Source: Myxococcales bacterium (lineage in GTDB: Bacteria > Myxococcota_A > Polyangia > Fen-1088). Taken from it: DNA of 64,000 bases. This document shows positions 7,533 through 15,282 of this stretch, in pieces. The stretch is from the NCBI GenBank assembly GCA_003142855.1, contig PLNW01000074.1, positions 56,152 to 120,151 of the forward strand. Reading direction: 5' to 3'. The position numbers and the translations under genes were made by a program. Below the pieces are notes generated by a model that saw only the letters and a list, made by a program, of their open reading frames with translations, did not search any database and was not told the DNA's origin. Position 1 is the stretch's first letter, and each line of letters begins with the position of its first letter.

Positions 7533-8237
7533 ATGAGGACGCTGGCGTTTGGGGCCACCGTGTTGGCTCTGCTGGGGCTGGCTTCACCTGCCCGAAGCGA
7601 GTCGATCTACCGCTATCGCGATCCCAACACCAAGCGCGACGTCTTCGTGACTCGGCTGGATCAGATTCCGGCCCCCTATCGCGAGCAGGCCAAACTGGTG
7701 GTTGCGGATGGCGTGCTGGTTGATTCGAGCAACCAGCCAGCCAAGGACGCACCCCTGGGCACCGTGATCTATGGAAACCGAACGCCCGCTGGTGCCCTGG
7801 AGACCATCGAGCGCGCGGTCGGCGACGTCTGGCGCGGCGGGCACGACGCGGGTGGGCTGTTGAGGACGTTGACTACGGCGATCGACACGGCGCTGGTCGG
7901 GAGCGGGAGGCGCCCGCTGTCTGCCAGTGACGTGGCGCAGCTCAAACGCATGCTGGTCGAAGCGGCCGTGGCGTTGGCATTGACGGGCTTGTTGGCCTTG
8001 CTGGGGTCGATTCTGGTGATGGTGCACGCCTTTCGCGCCGAGCACCGCTGGTGGATGGTCTTCATCTTCTTCTTCCCATTGCTGGGGATTGCCTACGTCC
8101 TGCTTCACGTGGAGGGCAAGCGTCGCTGGTTCAAGTTCGTGACGTTGCTCGCGCAGGCCGCGCCCTATGCAGTCGCGGTGGCCATCGGGTGGCGCTTCGC
8201 CGTCTTCTTCCGAGCGCTCCTGATATGGGAACCCTGA
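7533..8237 (+). CDS. Signal-peptide protein with DUF4124-like start and C-terminal membrane helices
   Basis: ATG at 7533 gives 234 residues with a clear signal peptide (MRTLAFGATVLALLGLASPA then RS). The mature N-terminus, ESIYRYRDPNTKRDVFVTRL, has the Y-x-Y-x-D-x2-G/T...F pattern of DUF4124-like domains. Such domains are often found in envelope proteins that depend on the cell-wall machinery. Three hydrophobic segments follow at about residues 150-220 and could form membrane helices. A TTG at 7491 overlapping pdxA would only add a non-hydrophobic leader. The stop codon sits in the loop of a perfect hairpin. The family call is tentative and no function is assigned. Confidence 0.5.
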   Translation: MRTLAFGATVLALLGLASPARSESIYRYRDPNTKRDVFVTRLDQIPAPYREQAKLVVADGVLVDSSNQPAKDAPLGTVIYGNRTPAGALETIERAVGDVWRGGHDAGGLLRTLTTAIDTALVGSGRRPLSASDVAQLKRMLVEAAVALALTGLLALLGSILVMVHAFRAEHRWWMVFIFFFPLLGIAYVLLHVEGKRRWFKFVTLLAQAAPYAVAVAIGWRFAVFFRALLIWEP

Positions 8238-8287
8238 AAGGGTTCCCATGCCCTCCCACGATGGTACGCCGCCGGCGAAGCCGGCGG
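8225..8287 (+). terminator. Two adjacent strong hairpins between convergent genes
   Basis: The first hairpin is ATGGGAACCC-tgaaa-GGGTTCCCAT (8225-8249), a perfect 10-bp stem with the upstream gene's stop codon in its loop. The second is CCGCCGGC-gaa-GCCGGCGG (8269-8287), a perfect 8-bp stem. Neither has a long T run, so rho-independent strength is uncertain. Position and symmetry suit bidirectional termination. Confidence 0.5.
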
Positions 8288-8304
8288 GCTCCCCACGCGA
8301 CTAG
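8287..8304 (-). repeat. Dispersed 18-bp intergenic repeat, copy 2
   Basis: On the minus strand this reads CTAGTCGCGTGGGGAGCC, identical to 2246-2263. It follows directly after the second hairpin at 8269-8287. It is another gene-end location for the same short element. Confidence 0.5.
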
Positions 8305-8341
8305 CGGGAAGCTAGCCCATCAGAGGACCGAGACGACGGGT

Positions 8342-8468
8342 CTACTTGATGACAATGTTGGGCTTGGGCGGGTCGGCCATGCCCTGGCCAATGTGGAATC
8401 CCACGTGGGGCGGCTGGTTGTAGCTCGACTGCTCGAACGACACCTGCGCCCGGTAGGTCGGATCGTCA
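8342..8468 (-). other. Coding-like tail in a different frame from the upstream gene
   Basis: Immediately downstream of the stop of the glycosyltransferase-like gene, about 42 codons on the same strand stay open and strongly GC-biased in third position, ending in TAG at 8342. The translation includes DDPTYRAQVSFEQSSYNQPP and HVGFHIGQGMADPPKPNIVIK, which looks like genuine folded-protein sequence. It is in a different frame from the upstream gene. It could be the true C-terminus reached through a frameshift near 8480-8530, or a small separate gene from TTG 8539. I cannot choose between these from sequence alone. Confidence 0.4.
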
Positions 8469-10805
8469 CTATCGTCGCTTGTGCTTGCGCGTTCGGGAAC
8501 GCGAATCCACGCGTTGCTGGCGCGACGATCGCGCGGCAATGGGCGCGAGGGCGGGGGCCGCGAGGGCCGCTGCTACGGCCTCGGCATTCGTGTCAACGGC
8601 TCCTAGCGCAGGCGCCCCGGCCGGCTGGCGGGCCAGCAGCAACTCCCGGGCAATCAGCACGAACACGATCAGAGTCGCGACCGACATCCAGGTGTACTGC
8701 TCGTCGAGCCCATTGGGCATGCTGAAGTTGGTGACGAACGAACTCTGCCTGAGCGAGGCTGGCATGACGGCCTGCAGCCACTTGGGCATGTGATTGATGG
8801 GCGCCCACCCCAAGAATTCGGTCAGGGCCGTGAGCCACAGCATCCACTCGCCGGCCCGCGGAACCACGGCATAGAGCAAGGCGGGAATTATGAGAAAGGC
8901 GTAGTAGTAGCAAGTCAGTTCAGAGCCAAACGAGATCACGGTCGCCGACAACGCCACGGTCACCCAAGGCTCGACGTTGCGAATGGCCAGGCCCATCAGC
9001 ACCAGGAAGCAGGCCACCAGCGACAGGTAGAGGGGCAAACTTTCGTGGAACGCGGCTCGGCGAGCGTCCTTCCAGCGCAGCCAAGGATCCACCATGGCCG
9101 GCGTGTTCATACGGTTGGCCGCCTCGGCCGGACGGAAGTCGATCACCGTTCGCAGCCCCATGTGGTTGGTCAGCGGTGTCTCGGAGTGCTTGGCCGTATT
9201 GCGCAGGAACTCCGGGTAGATGCTCGGGCTGCCGGTGACCGCGAAACTGACAGGCACTAGTACCGCCACGGCCACTGCGCCACCCATGATCATGCGCAGG
9301 TAGCGACGATCCCACTCGCGTGTCTTGACGTAATGATAGCCCAGCGCAATCAGCGGCCCTGCGAAGAGGAACCCGGGGAAGATGCGCAGGAGTGCGGCGT
9401 ACGAAATCGCGGCACCCGCCCAGAATGGTCGTTCCTTCTTCACCAGGCACAAGCCCACGCCCATCCAAAACAGCCAGTCCCAGCGCAGGAACGAGCCGCC
9501 GATCCAGTACCAGCGCGAGGGGAAGTTGGTGGCAAATACCATGAGAGCTACGGACACCGCGCGCCAGCCAAAGGCCCACCACATGAGTCCCGTCATGATG
9601 GTGAGCAGCACGACGTCGATGGCGTCGAGCAGGAGGATGTCGAGCCGGCTGGCCGGTGCCAGGTTGGATAGGGTGGTGCCCAAGATGGCCCACACCGGCG
9701 TTCCATTGAACCCGTGGTCGGTCTGGGCATCATCCCAACGGCGCGGATTCTCCAGCGTGCGGAAATAGGCCAAATCGTGCTTGAAAGATTCCCAGCGCGC
9801 GTCGGTGAAGTGCTGCTTGCAGAGCTCGGGATGGGCGAGAATGTTGGCCGTGGTCTCCACCACATTGGTGCGCAGGTTGGTCATCTTGCGCAACTCGACC
9901 CGGCGGCGCAGGCCCGGCTCCTCGGAATCTGCGGTGGCCACGCACTCGTACAGGCGCTCGTAGTGCAGTTCTTTGAAATACTTCGAACCGATGTAGTAGT
10001 GGAACGTGTCCCAGCCGTGCACGAAGTTGGGGAAGTGCCAGAAGCCGAAGTTGAAGAAGGTCAAAAAGGCCAGCACACCCATGGTCCCGAGGAGAATCCG
10101 CCGCAGACGCAGCCTGAAGGCGGCCATGCCCAGACCGACGAGACGGCGCTCCCACCACAGCAGGATGGCGCCTAACATGGCGAGGATCATTTCCCAGCGC
10201 GCGCTGGCGTCGTTGTTGAAGTAGTCGAGGTAGGTCTTGGGGGCCGTGGCCGCCGGCGCATCCACGACTTTCATCTGCGGCGGAAAGGGCGTGGGCAACT
10301 GGCAATAGGCCGCGACCTCGGAGATCGAGTAGAAACCGTCGCCCTTGCCTTCGCCCACGCGTAGAAAGCGCGCGGCCATGCCGCCCACATCCAGGGTGCG
10401 CATGCGCAGGCCGTGTCCGGTGGCGGGGTCGATCTGCCCCATCAACTTGTATTCCTTGCCGTCGAGCGAGCTCCAGAAGTTGTAGGTGTCGTTGGCGTCG
10501 GCCTGGATGGCGAGATGGCGCACGCTGATCACCTGGCCCAGATCCCAGGTCACGGTGGAGGCGCCGGTTTGCAGAATCACGGCCAGGGATGCGTCCCACA
10601 CCGCGCCCTCGGGCGCCACTGTCTCGTCGGTGAGCAGGCTGAGATTGCGTTCGATTTCCTGCCAGGCCGAAGGCATCTTGCCGGCCAACAGATTGCCCGC
10701 GGGACAGGCGGGCAAGGGCGAGGCATTTTCTTGCGCGCGGACTTGCGCCTGGATCACGGTGGAAAAGACCAGAAGCAGCAGCACGGAACGGGCAAGGCGT
10801 GACAT
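8469..10805 (-). CDS. Polytopic membrane glycosyltransferase-like protein with N-terminal discoidin-like domain
   Basis: ATG at 10805 gives 778 residues with a signal peptide (MSRLARSVLLLLVFSTVIQA). Residues about 60-190 resemble a galactose-binding/F5-F8 type C (discoidin-like) fold: TVTWDLGQVISVRHLAIQAD, a YNFWSSLDGKEYKLMG strand pair and RFLRVGEGKGDGFYSISEVA. From about residue 220 onward there are roughly ten membrane segments with long loops. This resembles GT87/DUF2029-like polyprenyl-phosphate-dependent mannosyltransferases of the GT-C type, though no catalytic motif was proven. The gene ends in a basic tail (RSRTRKHKRR). A carbohydrate-handling envelope role is inferred. See the neighbouring coding-like tail for a possible frameshift. 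It is divergent from the VWA gene, with 180 bases between starts. Confidence 0.65.
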   Translation of the reverse strand: MSRLARSVLLLLVFSTVIQAQVRAQENASPLPACPAGNLLAGKMPSAWQEIERNLSLLTDETVAPEGAVWDASLAVILQTGASTVTWDLGQVISVRHLAIQADANDTYNFWSSLDGKEYKLMGQIDPATGHGLRMRTLDVGGMAARFLRVGEGKGDGFYSISEVAAYCQLPTPFPPQMKVVDAPAATAPKTYLDYFNNDASARWEMILAMLGAILLWWERRLVGLGMAAFRLRLRRILLGTMGVLAFLTFFNFGFWHFPNFVHGWDTFHYYIGSKYFKELHYERLYECVATADSEEPGLRRRVELRKMTNLRTNVVETTANILAHPELCKQHFTDARWESFKHDLAYFRTLENPRRWDDAQTDHGFNGTPVWAILGTTLSNLAPASRLDILLLDAIDVVLLTIMTGLMWWAFGWRAVSVALMVFATNFPSRWYWIGGSFLRWDWLFWMGVGLCLVKKERPFWAGAAISYAALLRIFPGFLFAGPLIALGYHYVKTREWDRRYLRMIMGGAVAVAVLVPVSFAVTGSPSIYPEFLRNTAKHSETPLTNHMGLRTVIDFRPAEAANRMNTPAMVDPWLRWKDARRAAFHESLPLYLSLVACFLVLMGLAIRNVEPWVTVALSATVISFGSELTCYYYAFLIIPALLYAVVPRAGEWMLWLTALTEFLGWAPINHMPKWLQAVMPASLRQSSFVTNFSMPNGLDEQYTWMSVATLIVFVLIARELLLARQPAGAPALGAVDTNAEAVAAALAAPALAPIAARSSRQQRVDSRSRTRKHKRR

Positions 10806-10985
10806 GGCGAAAGAGTCTAGCCCCTTCTGGGGCAAGACAAAACCTGCACGTGCTTCGCAAGATGGCAGAATGGCGCCGCAAACGCCCATGGGTCCTGGTC
10901 TTCTCTCCGACGCGCATGCCAGCAAGAAGGCGGGCCGATGCCCCGGTGTGCGGTCGGTCACACTGGGCGGCCAGAAAGCCGATCC

Positions 10986-13340
10986 GTGACGCCCCATTCT
11001 GTCCTAACGGATTGGCGTGTGACGGTGGGCGCGCAGTTTGGCCGACCGGCGCTGGTGCTGGTTTGCCTGGCAGCCGGGCTGGCCGTCGCTGTTTCGGCGA
11101 TTTCTCTCTGGCGGGAGCCGCGCCGGCGTCGCGCCTTCACGCTCCTGCTGCTGCGCCTGCTGGCCGTGGGGACTTGTCTGATGGTCGCGTTGCAGCCCAG
11201 CGTGGAGCTGGGTCAAGTCAGCCTGCTGCCCAACCATATCGCCGTGCTGGTGGACGCCTCGCGCTCGATGAGCGTGGCGCCGCCTGACCGTGGGCCGTCG
11301 CGCGCCCAGCGCGCCGCCAAGATCGTGGCCGACGCTGCGCCGCTGTTCTCCGAATGGGAACGCGCCGGCCACCACGTGGAGATCTATTCCTTTGGCGAGG
11401 CGTTGGCCACGGCCACGCCCGAGTCCCTGCGCGCACCACCGCAGGGCGAAGCCACCCGCGTGGGCGAAGCTCTGTCCGAGCTGCGCGGGCGCCTGGCTGG
11501 CCGTGACGTGGGAGGCGTCATCCTGATCTCCGACGGCATCGACACCGGGCGGATTGCGCGCGGGCCGCTCGACGGCGAGACCCGCCGGACCCTGGAAGGC
11601 TTGGATGCGCCCGTGCACACGGTGTTCGTCGGGGAGCACGAGCTGCGCGATCTATCGGTCGCCGCCGTGCTGACCGACGATTTTGCCTTCGTGCGCACGC
11701 CCATCAAACTGGAAGCGATCTTGCGCCACCAGGGCTACGGCGATCGCCAGGTCGAGGTCACCCTGGCGCGCGAGGGTCGATTGCTGGACGCCAAGTCGGT
11801 GCTTCTGCGCGGCGACTCGGGCCAGGAGAGGGTCAGCTTCGACTACACCCCGGTAGAGCCGGGCAACTTCGTCTTCGAGGTCAAGACGCCGGTGCTGGCG
11901 GGCGAGGCGCTGGAGAGCAACAACAGCCAGGTGTTCACCATGAAAGTGATTCGCGACCGCGTGCGCGTCTTGCACGTGTGCGGCCGGCCGTCGTGGGACG
12001 AGCGCTTTCTGCGCTCCATCCTGCGCCTCGACCCCAATGTGGATCTGGTGTCGTTCTTCATTCTGCGCACCGACACTGACGAGCTGCCGTTGGGCGCCAA
12101 CGAGATGTCGCTGATTCCGTTCCCGTACCAGGAAATCTTCGACGAGCAACTGCGCTCGTTCGATTTGCTGATTTTCCACAATTTCAATTACAAGCCGTAC
12201 TGGGTCGAGCCCTATTTGCCGGGCGTGCGCGACTACATTCAGTCAGGCGGTGCGCTGGCCATGATTGGTGGGGACTTGTCGTTTGCCAGCGGCCAGTATG
12301 GCGAAAGCGCTTTGCACGACGTATTGCCGGTGGATCTCGCCGGCATTCCCGCCGACGGGCCGCGCGCCTTTTCCACGGACAACTTCAAGCCGCGACTGAC
12401 ACCTGCGGGGCGCAGCCACCCCGTGACTTCGCTGAGCCTGGACGCGAAAGCCAATGAGATGCGCTGGGCCGCACTGCCGTCCCTGCAAGGGATCAATCGC
12501 GTGGCGCGGCTGCAGCCGGGCGCCACGGCGTTGCTGGTGCATCCCAACCAGAGCGCGGGTGATGGCAAGCCGGCGCCGGTGCTGGCCGTCAACAACGTGG
12601 GCAAGGGCCGCACCCTGGCTCTGCTGACTGACAGTGCCTGGAACTGGGGCTTTGCTGCGGCTGACGACGGCCGCGGGCGAAATGCGCGCAGTGAAGACGG
12701 GGCCGGCTCGAGGCCGGCTGGGGACGATGGGCGCGAGTTGCAACGCTTCTGGGAGGGCGCGATTCGTTGGTTGGTGCGCGATCCGGCATTGACCCTGTTG
12801 CACATCGATCTCGATCGTACTGAGTACCGGCGCGGCCAGACAGTGGCAGCACGGGTGCGCACCTTGCACGCCGACTACAGTCCCGCGGGCCGTACCGCCG
12901 TCACACTGGACTTGCACCCGGCCGAGGACAGCGCCGGGGCTGACGCCAAACCGTTGCGTGCGCTGACTGTGACCACAGGGGATGACGGCGAGGCCCATGC
13001 GGAGTTGGCTGGCCTGGCCGCAGGCGCCTATCGCTTGCTTGGTCGCGCGACACTCGACGGCCGCGCGGTGGAGGAGCAGGCGACCTTTGTGTTGCGGCCC
13101 GAGGGCCGCGAACTGGACGACGTGGTCAGCCGCGACGAGGTGCTGCGCCAGATCGCCGCGGTCACCGGTGGCGAATTTCGCGCCGGCACGCTGGGCACGC
13201 CGACAATCCGGCCCGCGCGCCAGGTGCGCGTGGGCAGCCTGCGCACCGTCGCGTTCTGGTCGCACCCGTTGCTGTTGTTTCTGGCGGTGGCGCTGCTGGC
13301 CACCGAGTGGATGCTCCGTCGTCGTGCCGGGCATGGGTAG
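10986..13340 (+). CDS. Membrane-anchored von Willebrand / GATase-like protein
   Basis: GTG 10986 gives 784 residues. Two N-terminal membrane helices (about 16-36 and 44-64) precede a von Willebrand A-like domain with a MIDAS start VLVDASRSMS (D90-x-S92-x-S94). Then come a beta-rich region and a segment starting VLHVCGRPSWDERFLRSILR. That last segment matches the class I glutamine-amidotransferase-like fold seen in BatA-type large membrane proteins (COG5426-like), usually without a full catalytic triad. A final membrane helix lies at about 757-779. Such proteins often accompany MoxR ATPases and other VWA proteins, none of which is adjacent here. A GTG at 11019 is an alternative start. Function unknown; envelope maintenance is inferred from relatives. 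Confidence 0.7.
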   Translation: MTPHSVLTDWRVTVGAQFGRPALVLVCLAAGLAVAVSAISLWREPRRRRAFTLLLLRLLAVGTCLMVALQPSVELGQVSLLPNHIAVLVDASRSMSVAPPDRGPSRAQRAAKIVADAAPLFSEWERAGHHVEIYSFGEALATATPESLRAPPQGEATRVGEALSELRGRLAGRDVGGVILISDGIDTGRIARGPLDGETRRTLEGLDAPVHTVFVGEHELRDLSVAAVLTDDFAFVRTPIKLEAILRHQGYGDRQVEVTLAREGRLLDAKSVLLRGDSGQERVSFDYTPVEPGNFVFEVKTPVLAGEALESNNSQVFTMKVIRDRVRVLHVCGRPSWDERFLRSILRLDPNVDLVSFFILRTDTDELPLGANEMSLIPFPYQEIFDEQLRSFDLLIFHNFNYKPYWVEPYLPGVRDYIQSGGALAMIGGDLSFASGQYGESALHDVLPVDLAGIPADGPRAFSTDNFKPRLTPAGRSHPVTSLSLDAKANEMRWAALPSLQGINRVARLQPGATALLVHPNQSAGDGKPAPVLAVNNVGKGRTLALLTDSAWNWGFAAADDGRGRNARSEDGAGSRPAGDDGRELQRFWEGAIRWLVRDPALTLLHIDLDRTEYRRGQTVAARVRTLHADYSPAGRTAVTLDLHPAEDSAGADAKPLRALTVTTGDDGEAHAELAGLAAGAYRLLGRATLDGRAVEEQATFVLRPEGRELDDVVSRDEVLRQIAAVTGGEFRAGTLGTPTIRPARQVRVGSLRTVAFWSHPLLLFLAVALLATEWMLRRRAGHG

Positions 13341-13369
13341 GCGAACGGCCTGCGGAAGCGACAGGCAAC

Positions 13370-13411
13370 TGAAGCGACCTCATTGCCGATAGCCCGAGCA
13401 TGGTCGCTTCA
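13370..13411 (+). terminator. 10-bp inverted repeat after the VWA gene
   Basis: TGAAGCGACC at 13370-13379 is the perfect inverse of GGTCGCTTCA at 13402-13411, with a 22-base loop. It lies 30 bases after the stop of the VWA gene and could be a terminator or regulatory hairpin. No T run follows. The rest of 13412-13637 is AT-richer than its surroundings and shows nothing else. Confidence 0.35.
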
Positions 13412-13637
13412 AGCGCCATTTTTCCTTCACCGAATCGCATCTGCAAAATGTCTGATAGAAGGATCTTCTGTCAACTGCATTCACCTACACGCCCGAACCA
13501 AATCAAACTATCCCCTATACCCGGCTATTCTCGAAAGCTGTGACTTTCCCGTCGACGCCATACTTCCATGATGCCTATGCTCCCGCCTATGCTCACAAGG
13601 TCCCGGGGCTACCCGAGCGTCATTCCTTGGCCGCGGA

Positions 13638-14231
13638 TCAGTGCGCACGTCCCCCGCGACGTCGCACGCGGAGGATGAAACCCAGTAGGGCAGCGAGCAC
13701 CCCCACAACTAAGGTGTTTGTGGTGTTGCCTGGCAGATCCCCAGCGGCCCTGCAACTGCATCCGCCCGACTTCACTCTGGTCGGCGTTCCACCGGCGTCG
13801 AACGTGTCAGGACCAAGTTGAGGGCTTGCTTCTGCGGAGGCATCGGCACTCGCCTCGGAAACGGCGCCGGAATCCTGGGCCACTTCAAAGCCGCCGTCTT
13901 CGTAAGAGACAGCGGCATCGGCCGGGCTCGTCAAATAATAACACTCGATGATGTCAGGCGTGGCTTGTCCATCGAAGTTCAAAATTCCGCAATCGTTCAC
14001 CTGGCAGGTACCGACCCAGTCTTGCCAAGCACAAGCGTCGCCAACCGATTTCCCCGAGCACGCTTCGACGAGAGTCGGCTGATCCGCGGCGGGAATGCAC
14101 GGACTAGCCGCGAGGGGGCGCGAGGCGAGAGTGAGAAGCATCACCACGGCAATGCTTACTGACGAGAAGAAACTGCCGCCGCTTATTACGCCTCTAGTCC
14201 CGCAACTTTCGCGCCACCGCGACGACGGCAT
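13638..14231 (-). CDS. MYXO-CTERM-type secreted surface protein
   Basis: ATG 14231 gives 197 residues; an ATG pair at 14267/14264 is also possible. A hydrophobic signal segment (SVSIAVVMLLTLASRPLAAS) follows a basic leader. The mature part contains spaced Cys (CIPAADQPTLVEACSG, CAWQDWVGTC) and an Asp/Ala/Glu-rich linker. The C-terminus is GGCSCRAAGDL, then a hydrophobic helix (TLVVGVLAALLGFIL) and RVRRRGG. A GC-containing motif followed by a TM helix and Arg cluster is the MYXO-CTERM sorting signature that targets myxobacterial proteins to the cell surface. The function of the body is unknown. The downstream 14.3-15.3 kb is transposon debris. Confidence 0.6.
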   Translation of the reverse strand: MPSSRWRESCGTRGVISGGSFFSSVSIAVVMLLTLASRPLAASPCIPAADQPTLVEACSGKSVGDACAWQDWVGTCQVNDCGILNFDGQATPDIIECYYLTSPADAAVSYEDGGFEVAQDSGAVSEASADASAEASPQLGPDTFDAGGTPTRVKSGGCSCRAAGDLPGNTTNTLVVGVLAALLGFILRVRRRGGRAH

Positions 14232-14315
14232 GAATTCCGGATTTGGAGAGTAAGTCCTTACCATCATGTGCCAAACTTAAGTCATAGCAGTTTCGACTGC
14301 GAGCATCTTGGTTTA

Positions 14316-14555
14316 TTACTCAAAGGGTGCCGCAGGGTTTTCGGGATCGAGACCGTCTGCTCGAAGTGCCAGGCGCCGCTCCGCCTGATCGCGCTCATGA
14401 AGACCGAGGACATCGCCAAAAAGATCCTGACCGCGATGCACCTGCCCACCGAAGCTAGGGCCTGCCCACCCAGCCCCTGCCCCACGCGGCTTCGCCGCGC
14501 CCGTCGCAGAGCTTCACCCAGCGCGACCACCGCCTCGCGCCGCGGGCGGCGGTGA
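14316..14555 (+). pseudogene. Transposase C-terminus remnant (IS91/Y2-like)
   Basis: In the frame ending at TGA 14553-14555 the translation reads CRRVFGIETVCSKCQAPLRL, then IALMKTEDIAKKILTAMHLP, then a Pro-rich tail. This matches the recurrent end of IS91-type (Y2/HUH) transposases, where a partly conserved CxxC zinc ribbon is followed by an IA-I-x-P-I-x2-IL-x-HLGLP-like helix and a Pro-rich tail. Only this end is present. The catalytic tyrosine part is missing and nothing upstream continues it, so it is a decayed fragment. Confidence 0.6.
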
Positions 14556-14703
14556 GGACTGGTTGAACTGATCGAGGCGGCCTTCAGCGGCGGCCCCATG
14601 GGGTAGACTGCGCCTTGTGGTCGAGACACGCCTTTCAGGAGATGCCGGAGGTCTCCGGCCGTGCAGAACGCGACCCGCAGGGTTCGGCTGGCGGCTCCGG
14701 AGG

Positions 14704-14731
14704 CCGTAGTGACGTGCCCGTAGTGACGTGC
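14704..14731 (+). repeat. Two exact tandem copies of a 14-bp unit
   Basis: CCGTAGTGACGTGC occurs twice back to back (14704-14717 and 14718-14731) between the two transposase remnants. It could be a duplicated junction or slippage product. No coding role is seen. Confidence 0.6.
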
Positions 14732-14784
14732 CGTGGTGGAAGGGTTCTCTGACGAAGAACCCCCCTTCGAAACGCTTAGGCGCC

Positions 14785-14943
14785 GTTGAGCACTATATGA
14801 CCGAGCGGTTCCACCAGGGCATCGGTGGCCAACTCATCAGAAAGCAGGTTGGACCGACGAATGACAACGGGGCAGATGGCAACGTCGCCTGTCGCTCGCG
14901 CCTCGGCGGGATGCTGAACTACTACTATCGGGAGGCCGCATGA
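14785..14943 (+). pseudogene. Integrase-core transposase remnant (IS481/IS3-like C-terminus)
   Basis: The reading frame ending at TGA 14941-14943 contains EHYMTERFHQGIGGQLI and, further on, SRLGGMLNYYYREAA. This is the typical C-terminal end of DDE integrase-core transposases: an H-x3-E-R-x-HQG-L-G-x2-LI motif followed by R-LGG-LLNYYYR-AA. The catalytic D,D residues are absent because only the end survives. The AGTTTTCGGACAG just after the stop looks like an element terminus. It differs in family from the fragment 300 bases upstream, so at least two unrelated elements decayed here. Confidence 0.6.
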
Positions 14944-15177
14944 GCCTCGGCGATCAGTTTTCGGACAGCAAGGGATTGTATCGAAGGTCCTCGCGCGCAG
15001 CTGTGCCATTCCTGCGAGCAACGACAGAATCCCAAGCGCTACACAGTCCGCACAGAGTTTTTGCGGCTCACAGCCTGAGATCTGTCCCAATTTCTGTGTT
15101 GGGGATAGATTGCGGTCGTCAGGCGAGCCCGCCTGTGACGTTCGCGCCTCGTGAGGCGGTGGAAAGGGAGATCCGCC

Positions 15178-15282
15178 ATGATCCGTATCAGCAGGGAGGA
15201 AAAACAGGCCGTCTTGTTCTTCAAGGCCAGCGCGGCGGTCTACTTCCTGGCCGGCCTGTCCTTCACGATCTGTCGCGGTAGT
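15178..15282 (+). other. Short open frame of unknown origin, truncated at the OmpA gene
   Basis: ATG 15178 follows a good Shine-Dalgarno (AAAGGGAGA) and encodes MIRISREEKQAVLFFKASAA then VYFLAGLSFTICRGSS. After this the frame runs antisense into the OmpA-like gene. The start looks like a real protein N-terminus with a membrane helix. It appears cut off, consistent with element decay in this region. I do not recognise the family. Confidence 0.25.

Noticed and set aside
6457..7752. 431-codon antisense frame over pdxA
   Set aside because: It is entirely antisense to a well-supported pdxA gene with all motifs, and has no recognisable domain.
14644..14659. Perfect 7-bp palindrome GCCGGAG-gt-CTCCGGC
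   Set aside because: The loop is only two bases, it lies in transposon debris, and it has no position relative to an intact gene that suggests a function.
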